DNA from: Plasmodiophora brassicae | Lineage: Eukaryota; Endomyxa; Phytomyxea; Plasmodiophorida; Plasmodiophoridae | Reading direction: 5' to 3' | DNA: 64,000 nt | NCBI GenBank assembly: GCA_039704465.1 | Contig: JASFAU010000016.1 | Coordinates: 248,001-312,000, forward strand | Shown: in pieces, positions 1 to 12,202 of the stretch | Position numbering within the stretch: the first letter of the stretch is position 1 | How the letters are laid out: every line of letters starts with the position of its first letter | The notes under the pieces: generated by a model | Told to the model about the DNA's origin: nothing | Seen by the model: the letters and a program-made list of their open reading frames with translations, nothing else | Database searches by the model: none | Program-made: the position numbers and the translations under genes

Positions 1-3000
1 GCAAGTTCTATGAACTTTGTACGTGCTCCTCTCTGGATTACATGACGCCTTCATTGGTCCTAATTCGAAACTCTTGCAGATGACGACGATGCTCTCGTAG
101 GGTACGCATTCTTTCCCGCCTGTACTTCCTTACCGCTTGTGACATCTTGTCAGAGTTAAAGAGCTTGGCCTGCTTCTGATGAAAGGAGACCGTCCCCATG
201 CCGGGTTTCCAGAACGGTGCTTTGACAGACATGCAGAGACTCTAGTCAACCGTGGTTTCAAGATCGGACGTGTTGAGCAAATGGAAACTCCCAACGAGCT
301 CAAGGAGAGAAACCAGTCTACGGGTTCCAAATCCAAAGTCGTCAATCGGGAATTGTGCTCTGTACTAACGAAAGGGACGCTCGTGGATTCGAACATGATT
401 GGTCACCCGAACACATCGTATCTACTAGCGGTCTGTGAATCCAAGGGCTCCGTCGAATATGGCATCTGCCTTTGCGATACGGTATTGCCCATATCGTACA
501 TGTCCGTTCCGCTGTCTGACGTATTGCGTTCCCACAGTCGACAGCACAGTTCCAGATTGGAAGCGTTGGTGCTGTTTGCTCGAACTGTTAGGGATCAGTG
601 CCAGTTAAGATTTTCTTTTAGTTTAGCGACGACTCTCAGCGTACCCGGCTTCGAACTCTGCTAGCAAGTGCAGCCCCAGTAGAGGTGCTATACCCCGCAC
701 AAGGGCTTTCTTCGGTTACGTCCTCTATTTTGAAGAAAGACCTGCCACATGATGTCATTCGTAATCCGCTGCGAAACGCAGCCGAACTTACTGATGGTGT
801 TACCGCTTCCGAAAAGATACAGGTTCGAACGCCTTCTGGGATTGCTTGCCGCTCTTGTTGGTCACTGACCGATTTTCAAAGGAATATTTCCCATCAGGCA
901 AACTACCCGATATCGTCTCTTCATCGGGCGACCTTGCTTTGTTAGCTCTTGGCGCCACAGTCTTCTACCTGAAACGCTGTCTCCTCGATCAAGAAATCGT
1001 GCCTATTGGAACATTCGTTCATTACGATCCGAACGATATGGACCCTCGATTCATGGCCTTGGATGGACAAACGTTGACGAATCTGGAGGTTGGTGGTGCC
1101 GACATTGTCGTGCTAGTCCTAACGTATTTTCCTATTAGATCGTTCAAAACAGTGAAGGCGGCACCCAGGGATCTCTTCTCGAATTTGTCAACCACTGCGT
1201 GTCACCTTTCGGCAGCCGTCGCATTCGTGAATGGATTATTCGTCCTTTAGCTCGCCCCAAGGACATCACATGTCGTCTTGATGCGGTCGATGATTTGATC
1301 CGAGAAACCAGTGCCCGGTTTGCCGCGTCTAATCTCATGCTAGAATATGGAAATGACCTTTCCTGTTCAGAGACGGTTTCCGCGCTGCCTTACGAAAACT
1401 TCCTGACCTCGGTAGAATGCTCTCTCGGATTCATGCTTACTCGTTTGGGAGGGATTCGAAGGTACATGTACGCCGTTTTATCCTGACCGCCATTAAAACC
1501 CTTGCCAGGCTGTAATGTACGAGAATGTGGGCGCGGCAAAGTTGAAGGTGTTCTTGAGTGTCCTCGATGGACTTCGAGAGGCATCGTCATTGATTCCCAA
1601 GTTTCTGGATGAGTCGACATCAATTGTTTCCCCTCTCCTGAAGAGCCTCCTAACTACAGGAGACGGGTTTCCCGATATGACTGAGAAACTGCGATACTTC
1701 GAGGATGCCTTCGATATCGCTGTGCGTAATGGTGCCGTGTTCAGAACTGTTAGACGCTGATAGGATTGGTTAGGCTGCGCGGCGAGATGGCTTTATTGTG
1801 CCAGCTGACGGCGTTGATGGTTAGTAGCGCTTTTCTGATGATTTACGTAAAATAACGTTTGTACAGCGGATTACGATGATGCTGAGAGAGAGATTCGAAA
1901 TGCCGAAGAGCGCCTACAGGCCATCTTGAAGGAGACTAGAAAGGATTTACGAGACTCATCCATTAAGTTCGTTACAGAATATCTGTCGAATCTGGGCAGC
2001 CCCACTCATCTCTCTTTCAAAGGTTCGTTGACAAAAACCGAGAGCGCTATCAATTGGAAATTAGCGAATCCACAATCTCGCGCCTTGGAGGATTGTCGGA
2101 CGATTATGAACAGGTGCCTTCTCAGCAAGACGTCGTGGCAGTACCCTAAACCATGATTCGTAGGTCTCTCAACGGAAGGGATTCATCCGTTACTATACTG
2201 CCGATATCAAAGACGCCGTGTTCCAGTTTGATCGTGCGACGGAAAAGGTACGCTTTGTCCGAGTTGCTCAAGGGAATGCCGCGATGAACTGTTGATATTT
2301 CAGCGTACCTCGGCCCTTTCAGGCGTTATGCGACGTCTGTTTGCTCAATTCTGTGGCGACTTTGCGTTATGGACATCTGCTGTGAACGTTCTCGCAGAGC
2401 TCGACTGTCTGTGCTCGTTAGCTCTAACCAGCGAAGCTGCTCCTGATGGTATGGTCCTTTCCATTTCGCTGCTGCGGTCAGGAATACTTACTTTTTAGGT
2501 GGTGTGATGTGCCGCCCTGAATTTGTGGATCCCGTCGAGGAAGGGGCAGCAGTCCTCTCCCTTCGCCGTGCTCGACATCCGTCTTTGACCATGTCATCGA
2601 ATGCCACATTCATTCCCAATGATACGATTGTTGGCTGTGAGGAGAACCCTGCAGCGTTCGTCCTGGTCACTGTGTGTCGCACCCAAGGCGAAGCGTCTGT
2701 GTGGGTTTATTCTGAACGTTTCACAGGGACCTAACATGGGCGGCAAGAGCACTCTACTCCGGCAAACCTGTCTATGTGTTATCTTAAGTCACCTTGGATG
2801 CTATGTTCCAGCCGAATCTTGCCGTCTTACACCCGTTGACCGTATCTTTACCCGGTATAGCGATGTCGTTTGTAGTGTGTTCCTGAGTTGACCTTCCCAT
2901 TTAGTGTTGGTGCTTGTGACCGCATTTTGGCTGGGCAGTCCACGTTTTATGTTGAGCTGGAAGAAACCGCAACCATTCTTCGTCATGCTACGCGCAGGTC

Positions 3001-3601
3001 GCTGGTCATTCTTGACGAACTAGGGCGCGGTTGGTTGCTTGCTGACATTTTTGGACCAAGCCTGATCGTCCTGTAGGAACGTCGACATTCGACGGGACAG
3101 CCATCGCATACGCTGTTGCTAGGCATCTTAGTCATGAGGTGTGTGATGCATTGCTAGCCGACGTCGCCGCATTCGTTTTGAGCATCAGGACCAGATTCGG
3201 TGTCGGACGCTGTTCGCCACGCACTACCATGTCCTCTCTGAGGAATTCGCCGAGGACGAAGCCGTCAGTGCTTACTACATGGCGTCGCAGCTCGACACTA
3301 CGACAAATACCGTCACGTTCCTCTACAAGTTTGTGCCTGGGGTGTGCCCGGGATCATTCGGCATCAATGTCGCAAAGGTCGGAACCTGCAGGTCTCGTTT
3401 GCGGTCACTATCGCTAATGTCATGTGGCAGATGGCGGGTCTTCCCGATGACGTTGTTTCGCTAGCGGAAGCAATGGCGAAACAGTTCGAGGACGCTGTCA
3501 CCAGTGCGCATGGCAAGTCCGTTGCCATGCAGTTACGCCGGTGCCTCAAGCAGAGCGACGTCGAAGGAATCCGGTCATTGATCAAAGGGCTCCGTGTCTG
3601 A
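1..3601 (+). CDS. MSH6: DNA mismatch repair protein MSH6 (5'-truncated by the window edge)
   Basis: MutS-family subunit that pairs with MSH2 to recognise base mismatches in the nucleus. The window opens inside the mismatch-binding domain, at the KFYELY segment with its conserved Phe-x-Glu. Two introns can be placed exactly, at 19-79 and 102-153, and many more follow, giving a dozen or more short exons. In order come the mismatch-binding and connector domains (GFPE, VLTKGT), the lever and clamp (DPRFMALD, then ERYQLEIS), the Walker A loop GPNMGGKS near 2728, and the Walker B/signature [16 protein letters not shown] across an intron near 3015-3110. The ATPase tail FLYKFVPG...[10 protein letters not shown] follows, and the stop is at 3599-3601. 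The MSH6-type segments ALVGVKELGL and LTNLEV favour MSH6 over MSH2 or MSH3. All key ATPase residues are present. The gene converges on AGM1 with 107 bp between stop codons. Confidence 0.93.
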
Positions 3602-3708
3602 TCTTTGTTCGTTGGTGAAGTCTCAAATGTTTAACTTGGGTCACATTGCGAGTAAACCCGCGTTTAGTTCGAACACTGTGGATTAGGCAGGCGTTGATGT
3701 GCTTGTCA

Positions 3709-5776
3709 TCATACACCACCAGCATACTGAGCGACGGCTTTGGCGACCAGCTCTCCCAGCTGTTTGGCCTCAGCCTCGGTCGACGCTTCCGCGTATGTCC
3801 GGATGACATCTTCCGTGCCTGACGGTCGGACGAATGCTCGAGCGGATTTGAACTTGGAGACCGCCGCATCAATTGCTGGTTGTAGCCCAGCCGGTGCCGT
3901 CACGCGACGCTCCGCATCGGTGGTGACAACCACAGAACGATCCTTGACACGAACTTTCGCCTAGACACGTTTCGTCAGTGTACAGTTACGGTGTCAGCCG
4001 ATACCGCTCCGGCACTGGTTTACCTGGTGGCTTGGCAGGTCGGCGTAGAATGCGTTCCATTTCTGTAGTGTCAGGTTCTCGTTAGCGAGAACGACCTCGA
4101 CAAGCATGATATCGCTGATGGCGTCTCCAACAGCCTGGTTGATCAGTTTCGAAAGGGCACGTAGCCGCTTCGCGGCCTGTTTCGCTGCAGGGGTGCCCGC
4201 GTTGCCGCCTGCAACAGCCTCTATCTGCTGCGTCGCTTTGTCACTGAATAAAACAGTTCCATGCCCGTTCGCCTCGAAGTAAACGCCGATGTCAAATTCG
4301 GCCGCCTAATAGAAGGACGCTGGTCACAGTCGCATGGTCTGACAAAGAACATTCCATACTTTGTGGTGCAAGAACTTGACTCCGGTGGGAACGCATGCAA
4401 CCGGAACACCAAGGACTTTCTCGATATAGTTCGTCGCAGCACCGTTGGCGTAAGCCGTCTGGACGACACCTGGCGTAGCAACGGACGATTAGGTGTGCTG
4501 GGAGAACGAATGTTGGCAAAAGTACCGATTTGAAGGTCCAGTCCGGCGTCCTTGGTTAACCGCTTTAGATATCCGACGACGAGGGCAATAATCTTGTCAC
4601 CGTCCAGCAAACAGAACTTTTCGTTCTCGTCGACGTAGAAGTAGACGACACGGTCGGCATCACCGTCAATAGACGCGAACCGTTTCAGCTTATCCGACGA
4701 CGGCGACACCCCTTGGGGAAGGCACCTGGTCTTCTGTACATGCTCGGCGCCGACGCCGTTGTTCAACAACTCGCCCTTCGTCGTGGCAGAGTTGATGAGC
4801 TGAATGGGCACCAATTTCGAGATGAAGGGCGCAAGGTTGTTCAGCGCAACAGCACCGATCCCGTTTGCACAGTCGACGGTCAGCGGTTGAACCGGCCTAG
4901 TCCATGACCAAACATGAGCGCAACGCTTGTACGCACTGAGCCGCCTTACTTGTCAAGAAGAGTCGACAGCGCGTCCGCAAGGTTCTTGTTGTAGTGACGA
5001 AGGTCGCCGGCACGAGACCCATCTGCAAGCGGATCAAAGGTCGCTGGCGCTGCATTGAACGCCCTGACGATCCAGTGCAGCTGTAAACCGTAGTCAACAT
5101 TCGACAGCAAGAAGGTACCGGCAACGAACGCGAACCTGTGGCGTCGTGACTTCTCCGTGATTGTAGACGCTTGCACCCATTGCCGTCGCGCCCTTGATAA
5201 CACAGTCCTGCAAGGATGGCGAACTTGCACGCGTGTCACGTCCGACGAACACCTACGGCCACGCGTCACATGGTTGTTACTCTCCGCAATGATACTTGCA
5301 TACCTTAGCGGGGGCGTTCAAATCAATCTTCTCGCGTGCAGCAAATTCCTTCACAAGTTTGACAACTGCTTCACCTAGGCGAGCACTTCAGCACGACAGA
5401 CGAAGGCGGAATGGCGGGTGGCCCCCGGACCCTCGGCGGCATTGGCCAAATCTGCGGCGAAATCCTCCCAGGAATGCGACATCATCTCGCCACGCCAATC
5501 CATGATCTTGGCGCCATTATCACAGGCCTGGTGACACTCCTGAGAACGCGTGCATTGCGTTTGAATGCGGCCCCACCCAACCTGGTTGTGGCTGGCGGTG
5601 ATGACGACGCCCGTGACTTTCCCGTTGAAGAATTTCGACTCGAGCGCGGCAAGAACCCCGACCCGAACCATTGCCGATGGCAACCGTTCCGCTTTATCCC
5701 GGAACCCGGCCGTACCATACGAATACCGGTACACAGACCCATCCGGGTTTTTGTACCTCGGGCAGGCAGCGGTCAC
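3709..5776 (-). CDS. AGM1: Phosphoacetylglucosamine mutase
   Basis: Alpha-D-phosphohexomutase that converts GlcNAc-6-P to GlcNAc-1-P, the step before UDP-GlcNAc in the cytosol. UDP-GlcNAc feeds chitin, GPI anchors and N-glycans. The N-terminal exon carries YGTAGFR and the phosphoserine loop GVVITASHN (near 5575-5610). The metal-binding loop is [10 protein letters not shown] (near 4660-4690), and the C-terminal phosphate-binding motif [17 protein letters not shown] lies near 3790-3840. Reading-frame changes between these blocks show several short introns, and the exon edges in 4000-4600 and 4900-5400 were not all resolved. The open frame runs upstream of 5776 without an obvious ATG. The start may lie in a small 5' exon in 5776-5880, next to a CA-rich run. 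The stop is at 3709-3711. Confidence 0.88.
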
Positions 5777-5821
5777 GTCGGCAACCTTCGTCTCGAACGC
5801 AGACGCCTGCAGCGACAGTCA

Positions 5822-5850
5822 ACGCATCGGCCATCACACACACACACCCG
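5822..5850. repeat. Short CA-rich microsatellite
   Basis: A short run of alternating C and A sits just upstream of the AGM1 coding exon. It probably lies in the 5' leader or a first intron of that gene. No other signal was recognised in 5880-6400, which is the AGM1 upstream region plus the DnaJ-gene 3' flank. Confidence 0.5.
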
Positions 5851-6416
5851 TCGACGACGCGACCAACACCACCGACCATCACCACCAAAAAACACCCCCA
5901 ATGCGGAATGAGGAAAAGAACCTTTCGCGGCACGTCGGGGCACTGGGGAATGGGAGGCGTTCCCCCTGTGCCAGACCAGCGCCTGACGTGGCCAGTGAGT
6001 GAGCTGCAGATGCACGGTGCAGTTGCGGCACCGCGGACTGCACCCGCTTGCTAAAAAATACGGCGCTGATCATGACAGTTCGGTAGCCCGCCGCGCCACC
6101 AAATTACTTAAATTTAATCCACCGTGTCCACTGCTTATCTTGATGCGAGGTAAATTTGTAATACTGGAACGGCGACATTCTCTGCCACAGAGTCGTCTCT
6201 GCAACGACTGCCAGAGATATAATCCCTGACAGCAACGTCGCCGTTGTCGGGAGCACGGAGCCGACATCGTCGCCGTCACACGGCAGAACCCCACCAATGT
6301 ATACCAAATGAGCGCAGCTGTGCGTGAGGGCCTCGTTGTCAACGTACAGATACGCCGTCCCATAGACTCACGTGCCTGACGGTATACCACACTTGAATTA
6401 CAATGATGACAATGGT

Positions 6417-8118
6417 TTATCCGAAATGGAACTGGTAGCCGCCACCGCGTGGCATGCCGCCCATACCACCCATTCCGCCCATTCCACCCATGCCGCCGTC
6501 GAAAAACATCTGGAAGATGTTGTTCATGTCAGCGTCTTGGCCGAATCCTTCACCGCAGCAGGCACCGTCAAGGTCGACGCCGCTGTCGAAGCGGCGTCGC
6601 TTCTCGGGATCGGACAGTACGTCGTACGCCTCGCCGACGTCCTTGAACTTGGCCTCAGCGGTCTTCTTCTCTTCGTCTGCTACACCGTGATTCTTGTCGG
6701 GGTGGTACTGGAGCGCCAGGTTCCGGTATGCCTTCTTGATCTCGCGTTCGTCGGCATCTTTCGAAACGCCGAGGATCTTGTAGTAGTCCTTCCGCTTCGA
6801 TTTCGCCAGCTCCCTCTGTGCATGTCTGAGCTGGTCGCGGATGTCGGACGACTTGGGCGACAACTTCTGGGCGGCGGTCAGATCGCGAACGGCAGCCTCG
6901 AAATCTTCCGTCTCTAGAAAGGCGCTGGAACGCCTCTGAAGCGCCTTCACGTTGTCCCCCTCAATGTCGAGGCACGCCGTGCAGTCGTCAATCGCCTGCT
7001 TGTACATGCCCTTCTTCAGGCACACAGCAGCCCGGTTGCAGTAGATGACCGCGTTGAACCGCGCGTGCTCAGGGTCGATCCCGAGCGCTTCGCTGTACTT
7101 GTCGTATGCGACCTGCATCTTGCCGCATTTGAACGCGCCGTTGCCCTCCTGTTTCGTCTTCTCCAGCGCCTTAATTCGCTTGAACATCTTGAAGCAGGCC
7201 TTATTGTCGGGATCCAGCCGAAGCGCTTCCTGGAAATGGGTGATCGCTTGGTCGTGCCTATTCAGGTAGTATAAGGCCTTCCCACGCAGGAACAACGCCT
7301 TCGTGTTCGCAGGGTCGTTTCGCAGCAGCCGACTGCACATGGTCTGTACGTCCTCGAACTTCCTTCTCGCCAGCATGCCCTCGATCAGCATCACGTTCAG
7401 CGTTACGCTCTGCGACAGGTCGTTCAGGAGATGTTGGATCCTAGGGACCTCGCTGGCCGCTTTCCCATTCGCCATCGCTGCGACGCATTCCGCGTACTGC
7501 TTCTTCAACCGTTTGATTCGTTGTCTCTGTCCGAGGCCTGTTTAGCAGCTCGAACCTGTACAATGCCTAATGCCAACGTACCTCATTCTGGACGTCAAAT
7601 GAGCCAGAAACGCGCGCGTGGACGGAATTGAACAGCTCGTCGGCTTCATCGAGGCGGCCCAGGTGGGCAAAGCACTTGGACGCTCTAATAAAGGCTTTGA
7701 TGAACGTAGGATCAAGCTGGATAGCCTTGAGGCAGTCCTTTAGGGCACCCTGATAGTCCTCGACCATCATCAGGGCTGCGGCCCGATTGCCCAGATACGA
7801 CGCGTCGCCGGGCATCAGATCTGGAAAACTGTGAGACTAACGACGACATGAACTGAACGAGATGCTGACCAATCGCCTCGGAATATTTCTCGATCGCCTT
7901 TCGGTATTGGCCCTGCTTGTAGAGCTCATTGCCATCGTTCTTCGCCAGGATGGCCGACGCGGCCGCATTTTCACTGCAGTACGCCCACCGTCAGCCCACC
8001 CACATCGGATCACGCATCCGCGAACATCCTCCCACCCGTCGATCTGCATCGGTTCGCCCTTGACGTGGCCGTTGGCGACGTCGGCAGCGTCGGCGGCCAG
8101 AACACGCTCGCCTTCCAT
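6417..8118 (-). CDS. DNAJC7: TPR/J-domain co-chaperone, DNAJC7 (TPR2) type
   Basis: Cytosolic Hsp70/Hsp90 co-chaperone in which TPR repeats bind chaperone tails and the J domain stimulates Hsp70 ATPase. I chose the ATG at 8118 because the frame then reads an acidic leader ending MQIDGWED, followed after an intron by [21 protein letters not shown], a typical first TPR. More TPRs follow through 7567-7815 and the long exon 6417-7508. The J domain ([20 protein letters not shown]) holds the essential HPD in YHPDKNHG near 6700. The protein ends in a glycine/methionine run (repeated GGM) and a short aromatic tail. TPRs first and J domain last is the DNAJC7 order. At least two introns are present; the first has no clean splice pair in my reading. 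Confidence 0.9.
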
Positions 8119-8330
8119 GACAACGATGGCCGAGCCTGAAATACGTTTCCGCGCGGAGTTGCGCACCTGCCGCACCAGGGTCCAGGACCAACCGCGGGGG
8201 GCAGTCCGAACTCCGAAGACGCTCTGAGTCATCTGACACGGCGCGGTCCACGGAGCCCCTAACTGGTGCACGGTCGAGCGATGCTGTGTGCATCGACGGT
8301 TGCGTGTTAGGTTAACAGTAGTATAGACAG

Positions 8331-10424
8331 CTATCGTAATGGGTTGAGATCGGCGCCAAGGCGGATCTCGTCGGGTGTCACGACATGGCCGCAGCGCTTA
8401 TAGGCGGAGATGAAGGCGTTGGTGGCGACATTGTCGTCGGCGAGCAAGGCGTTGGCCTGTGCGTACTGGAAGAGGGTTTGCAGGGATGACAGGTCATTGC
8501 AGCGGCCGCAAGCGGCGACGACGGTGGTCAGGACAGGGGCGTCAACGGGGATGCTCTGGGCGGCCATGGTCTGGATTAGCGACATTGCTTGCGATACACG
8601 GTCGGCTTTTGCGAGCGCGTGCAACGCGATCGTGCAGGTCTCCAACGATAGCGGTGGGCCGGTTGCCTGAAGGGCGTCGAACACTCGGGCTGCCTCCACG
8701 AACATGCCATGATGGCTGAACGCGGCCATCATCGCGCTGAACGTCGGCGCATCAGGCGCTGACGTTTCGCATCGGCGACGGAACGTCTGCTCGGCGGCGC
8801 CGATGTCGCCGCAATGATCGTACGCTGATATGAACGTGCAGACGACAACGTCACTTGATAGGAAGCCCTTGTCGCTTGCGTAGTCGTACAGATCGTGGAC
8901 GGCGGCGATATCCGATGACCTTCCGCATGCGGCGACGAGACAGCCAAATACTGGCACGGCGACCTCGAACTGCTCCTGTGCCATGAAGCGGAATAGCGAC
9001 ATGGCGTCCTTGGCGCGGCCATCCTTCGACAGGACGGAGAGGACGTTCGTGCATATCTCCACCGAGAGCGTCAGCCCAGCGTCCCGGATGAAGTCGAACG
9101 TTTCGATGGCCTTCGACAGCATGCCACGGCGGCTATATGCCGCAATCATGGCGTTGAACGTTGGCACGTCGGGGGGAGGCGATACAACCCGTCGAGCGAG
9201 GAACACGCGCTCTGCAGACTGGATATCGTCGCATCTGTCGTAGGCGGACACGAGCGCGCAGCAGATGACGTCGTCGTTCTCGGCCAGCCCGCCTTCCGCA
9301 ATGCGTTTCTCCAGGTCCACGACGGATCTCAGTCTGCCACACTGCCCGTAGGCGGAGACGAACGCGCTGATAACGAGAGGGTCGAGGATGATGTTCTTGT
9401 CGATGGCGAACCGGCGAAGCTTCTCGATGGAGCCGAGCTTTGCCTGGCGCCCACAGGCCACAACGAGGGTGGCGAACCCGGGCAGCCCCAAGCAGAGATC
9501 CCGCTGCGCCACCGCATCGAACATGTGCATCGCATCCGTAATGCGGCCGTCTTTCGCCAGGGCAGACACGACGTTGGTGTAGATCTGCCAGGACGGCGTC
9601 ATCCCGATGGACCCCATCAACGACAGGACGTTCAACGCAGAATCGATACGATCCTGCGACAGGACGGCCGTGACGATGTTCGCGAACGCCGCCTGACGTT
9701 CACCGGGCGAGAAGTGCTTTCGCCCGCACAGCTCCAGGAGGTTCTCGGCCGCGTCGGCGCCCTCAGGCGTCCGCGCTTCGGCGCAGCAGGCCGCGAACAC
9801 GGTGAACAGCTTCACCGTGAACTCGACGTTGTGCTTCGCAGCGTCCGACACGAGGAACACGGCTAGATCAGGGCGCTGCGCCTGTCTGCAGACGTGGACC
9901 AGGCCGTACATGACGTTATGGGTGCGCGGCCCGTACTTGGCGTATTGCTCGAGGGCCACCTCGTGCATGATCGGACGCGTACTGAGGCATGCGGACAGGA
10001 ACGTGCCAAACAGGCCATCGCACACGGGAACGTCGTGAGATACGGCGGCGTGCAGGACGTCGGCTGCCTTGTGCGCCAGGAACCGCTTACAGAACGTCAT
10101 CATCGACTGGAAGAACGGGATTTCGAGACTAGCGCCTGAGTCGAGCGTGCGTTGGAAGACGGTCCAGGCGCGATCCGTATCGGTCTCCTGGTTCAGGATG
10201 CAGACGGCCAGAGGGACGGTCGGCGACCGCATGAACTCCTGGACGAGACGCGGCGCGGGTGGCGGATCCTCGCCGATCGCCACGCGATCGCGCCTGCGGT
10301 TCGTCATCTCTTGCGCCAGGAACCCCGTCGGACGCCGACGCGCGTCGGCGGCCCGATGCGATCGACCTGATTGCAACCGAGCGGACCCGCAGCGGCGCAC
10401 AAGGCGTCGCGCGCCTACCTGCAT
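8331..10424 (-). CDS. Pentatricopeptide repeat (PPR) protein, probably mitochondrial
   Basis: One uninterrupted frame of 697 codons made mostly of roughly 35-residue helical hairpins with the PPR signature (for example PTFNAMIAAYSRRGMLSKA and TFSAMMAAFSHHGMFVEA). PPR proteins bind organellar RNA in a sequence-specific way and act in its processing, stability or translation. The ATG at 10424 was preferred to later ones because it gives an arginine-rich, acid-free N-terminus (MQVGARRLVRRCGSARLQSG), as expected of a mitochondrial presequence. The frame stays open a little further upstream but has no ATG there. There is no DYW/E editing domain or SMR domain at the C-terminus. It is intronless, unlike several of its neighbours. 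The target RNA cannot be inferred. Confidence 0.85.
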   Translation of the reverse strand: MQVGARRLVRRCGSARLQSGRSHRAADARRRPTGFLAQEMTNRRRDRVAIGEDPPPAPRLVQEFMRSPTVPLAVCILNQETDTDRAWTVFQRTLDSGASLEIPFFQSMMTFCKRFLAHKAADVLHAAVSHDVPVCDGLFGTFLSACLSTRPIMHEVALEQYAKYGPRTHNVMYGLVHVCRQAQRPDLAVFLVSDAAKHNVEFTVKLFTVFAACCAEARTPEGADAAENLLELCGRKHFSPGERQAAFANIVTAVLSQDRIDSALNVLSLMGSIGMTPSWQIYTNVVSALAKDGRITDAMHMFDAVAQRDLCLGLPGFATLVVACGRQAKLGSIEKLRRFAIDKNIILDPLVISAFVSAYGQCGRLRSVVDLEKRIAEGGLAENDDVICCALVSAYDRCDDIQSAERVFLARRVVSPPPDVPTFNAMIAAYSRRGMLSKAIETFDFIRDAGLTLSVEICTNVLSVLSKDGRAKDAMSLFRFMAQEQFEVAVPVFGCLVAACGRSSDIAAVHDLYDYASDKGFLSSDVVVCTFISAYDHCGDIGAAEQTFRRRCETSAPDAPTFSAMMAAFSHHGMFVEAARVFDALQATGPPLSLETCTIALHALAKADRVSQAMSLIQTMAAQSIPVDAPVLTTVVAACGRCNDLSSLQTLFQYAQANALLADDNVATNAFISAYKRCGHVVTPDEIRLGADLNPLR

Positions 10425-10943
10425 CCTCCCGCCAGCGTCGCGCACAATTCGCTGCCTGCAGTTCAACACCGCCGGCGCACGCTGCCAACCGAAGTGGGCC
10501 CCGGCCACCGACGCCCGCCCGGGACCGACAAGGTATGCGATCGGGGCCGTCGATGATTTCGAATGGGAATATTTGCCACGGAAAGAGACGTTGTCAAACG
10601 TTCCGTCTTACGGACGTGTCGTAGGTTCTTACGTGCCTGCTAAGCTTCGGCGGTGTATCAGTAGCAAATGCTGACCATAGTAATACTTCAATGTTCCATT
10701 GTCACCACCATGTCCCTGTAGCTAATGCGTAACCGATCTGTCGCCGCCACAAACGATGGAGTCCGACCAGCCACACGCAGGCCTCAAATCGGCACCCCCA
10801 GGCCAGGCCCGCGAACTGGAATCGGAGCCAAAGATGAACTGCGGGCGGCATTTCGCGGTCTGTCGCTGTCGCAGGCGCCCACGGCCCACGGCGCCCGCCT
10901 CCCCCACAGGCCACAATAGATCGGAAATAGCGCCCCTGCCACA
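10425..10943. other. Divergent intergenic region
   Basis: About 520 bp lie between the start of the PPR gene and the next plus-strand frame. No conserved coding segment, tRNA or repeat was recognised. It presumably holds promoters for both sides. Confidence 0.4.
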
Positions 10944-11444
10944 ATGCCTAGTCGTCGCGACAATGTCGCCGCCGTTCTCAGGGAGAACGTCATCCGCGGC
11001 ACGTCGCTGAGGATCGCCTTGGACAACGGGTTGACCAAGGCGGTCAACCTGCTGTCGCTTCGGACGCCTGAGGATATGACAGGCATTATCCTGTACCCCG
11101 GGGAGGAGGCCGATATCCACGACGCAGCATCGCTGGCAGGATGCCCGTTCGCGCAAGGCCCTACTCCAAGAGAGTCCAAGTCCAATGCGATCGCGTGGGC
11201 GATCGCTCAAGCAACGGCGGCAGGATTTGCGCCCAAGCAATTCCCGCTGGCCGGTGGCATCCCCGCCTGGCACCACCTGACCGCCAGTGAGTCGCACGAC
11301 ATTGTTAATTCCTGGCGTGTCCCACAGTGGTACCTGTCGTTGATGAACGTACCCGGACTGGCGCCAGTGTTTGCAGTCCTGCTCGTCGAGGGCATCGGTG
11401 CTCGCAAGACAACGCTGTCGGAGGTGCGGATGGTCTTCAACTGA
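10944..11444 (+). CDS. Hypothetical protein (166 codons)
   Basis: A single ATG-started frame with an even amino-acid composition, rich in Ala, Leu and Ile. It has no signal peptide or clear membrane segment and no motif I recognise. The middle contains MTGIILYPGEEADIHDAASL, and the end is rich in short hydrophobic helices (GLAPVFAVLLVEGIGARK). An overlapping minus-strand frame (10784-11185) is nearly as long, so the strand is not certain; the plus frame looks more protein-like. No function is proposed. Confidence 0.4.
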   Translation: MPSRRDNVAAVLRENVIRGTSLRIALDNGLTKAVNLLSLRTPEDMTGIILYPGEEADIHDAASLAGCPFAQGPTPRESKSNAIAWAIAQATAAGFAPKQFPLAGGIPAWHHLTASESHDIVNSWRVPQWYLSLMNVPGLAPVFAVLLVEGIGARKTTLSEVRMVFN

Positions 11445-12202
11445 TGAACGTACGTGCTTCCGAACGTCCTCGTATAATTTCAGCGTTTCGATTGATATTA
11501 AAATGGAAATCTACGGAATGATACAGTCCCAGTTAAACGGGGCTATGCCGTCGTCGTGGGCCCTGGCACCACATTCGACGAGTCTTATATTGCAAAAGCT
11601 GCCTTACTGAGCGGTTCTCTGCTGCGTTGATCGTGCACATGGTACTGCTGCACGGCTCCTGCTAACCTTAGACGCGTTGCTGTACGATGAGTGGTTGCAA
11701 ACGGCAGGCCTTCACAGTTCACTGTAAAGCGCGCCCCTTGGCATGACCGTTAAGCGACGTCGGGAGCAGCGCCGTCACTCTTCTGCCAGACCGCATACGG
11801 TTATACAGGAGCAGGCGCGTCGGATAAGTGCCCGACACGATATTACATTGGCACCGCCCAGTAGATCGAGAATAACAGCGCTGGCCTGCCACGTCTCATG
11901 CCTGCCTAGTCGTCAAAGGGGCCGGTGCTGCCCTTCGCCCTTCGGGAGATGCCACGTTCAGTTTGCCGCGGGTTGGGTTACGCTTGGGCACGGTTTGATT
12001 CGATGCGGCGTTCTGTCCCTGTGGACGCTTACCGACATATCGGTACTTGGACATTTGTACCGCGCCGACGATGCCGATATCGATCATGACGTCGCATCGC
12101 GGACGGGATTGTATTCCCCCAATCATTAGATCCAGTTACTCCTATGCCAATGCGGTCGCTAAAGGAAAACATGCCAAGATGGACCCTTCAACCGGTGCGC
12201 TT
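11445..12202. other. Intergenic region with no supported gene
   Basis: About 760 bp lie between the hypothetical gene and the stop of the zinc-knuckle gene. The frames present are short and arginine/serine-rich in a way typical of non-coding GC-rich DNA. No RNA gene or repeat was recognised. Confidence 0.4.
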
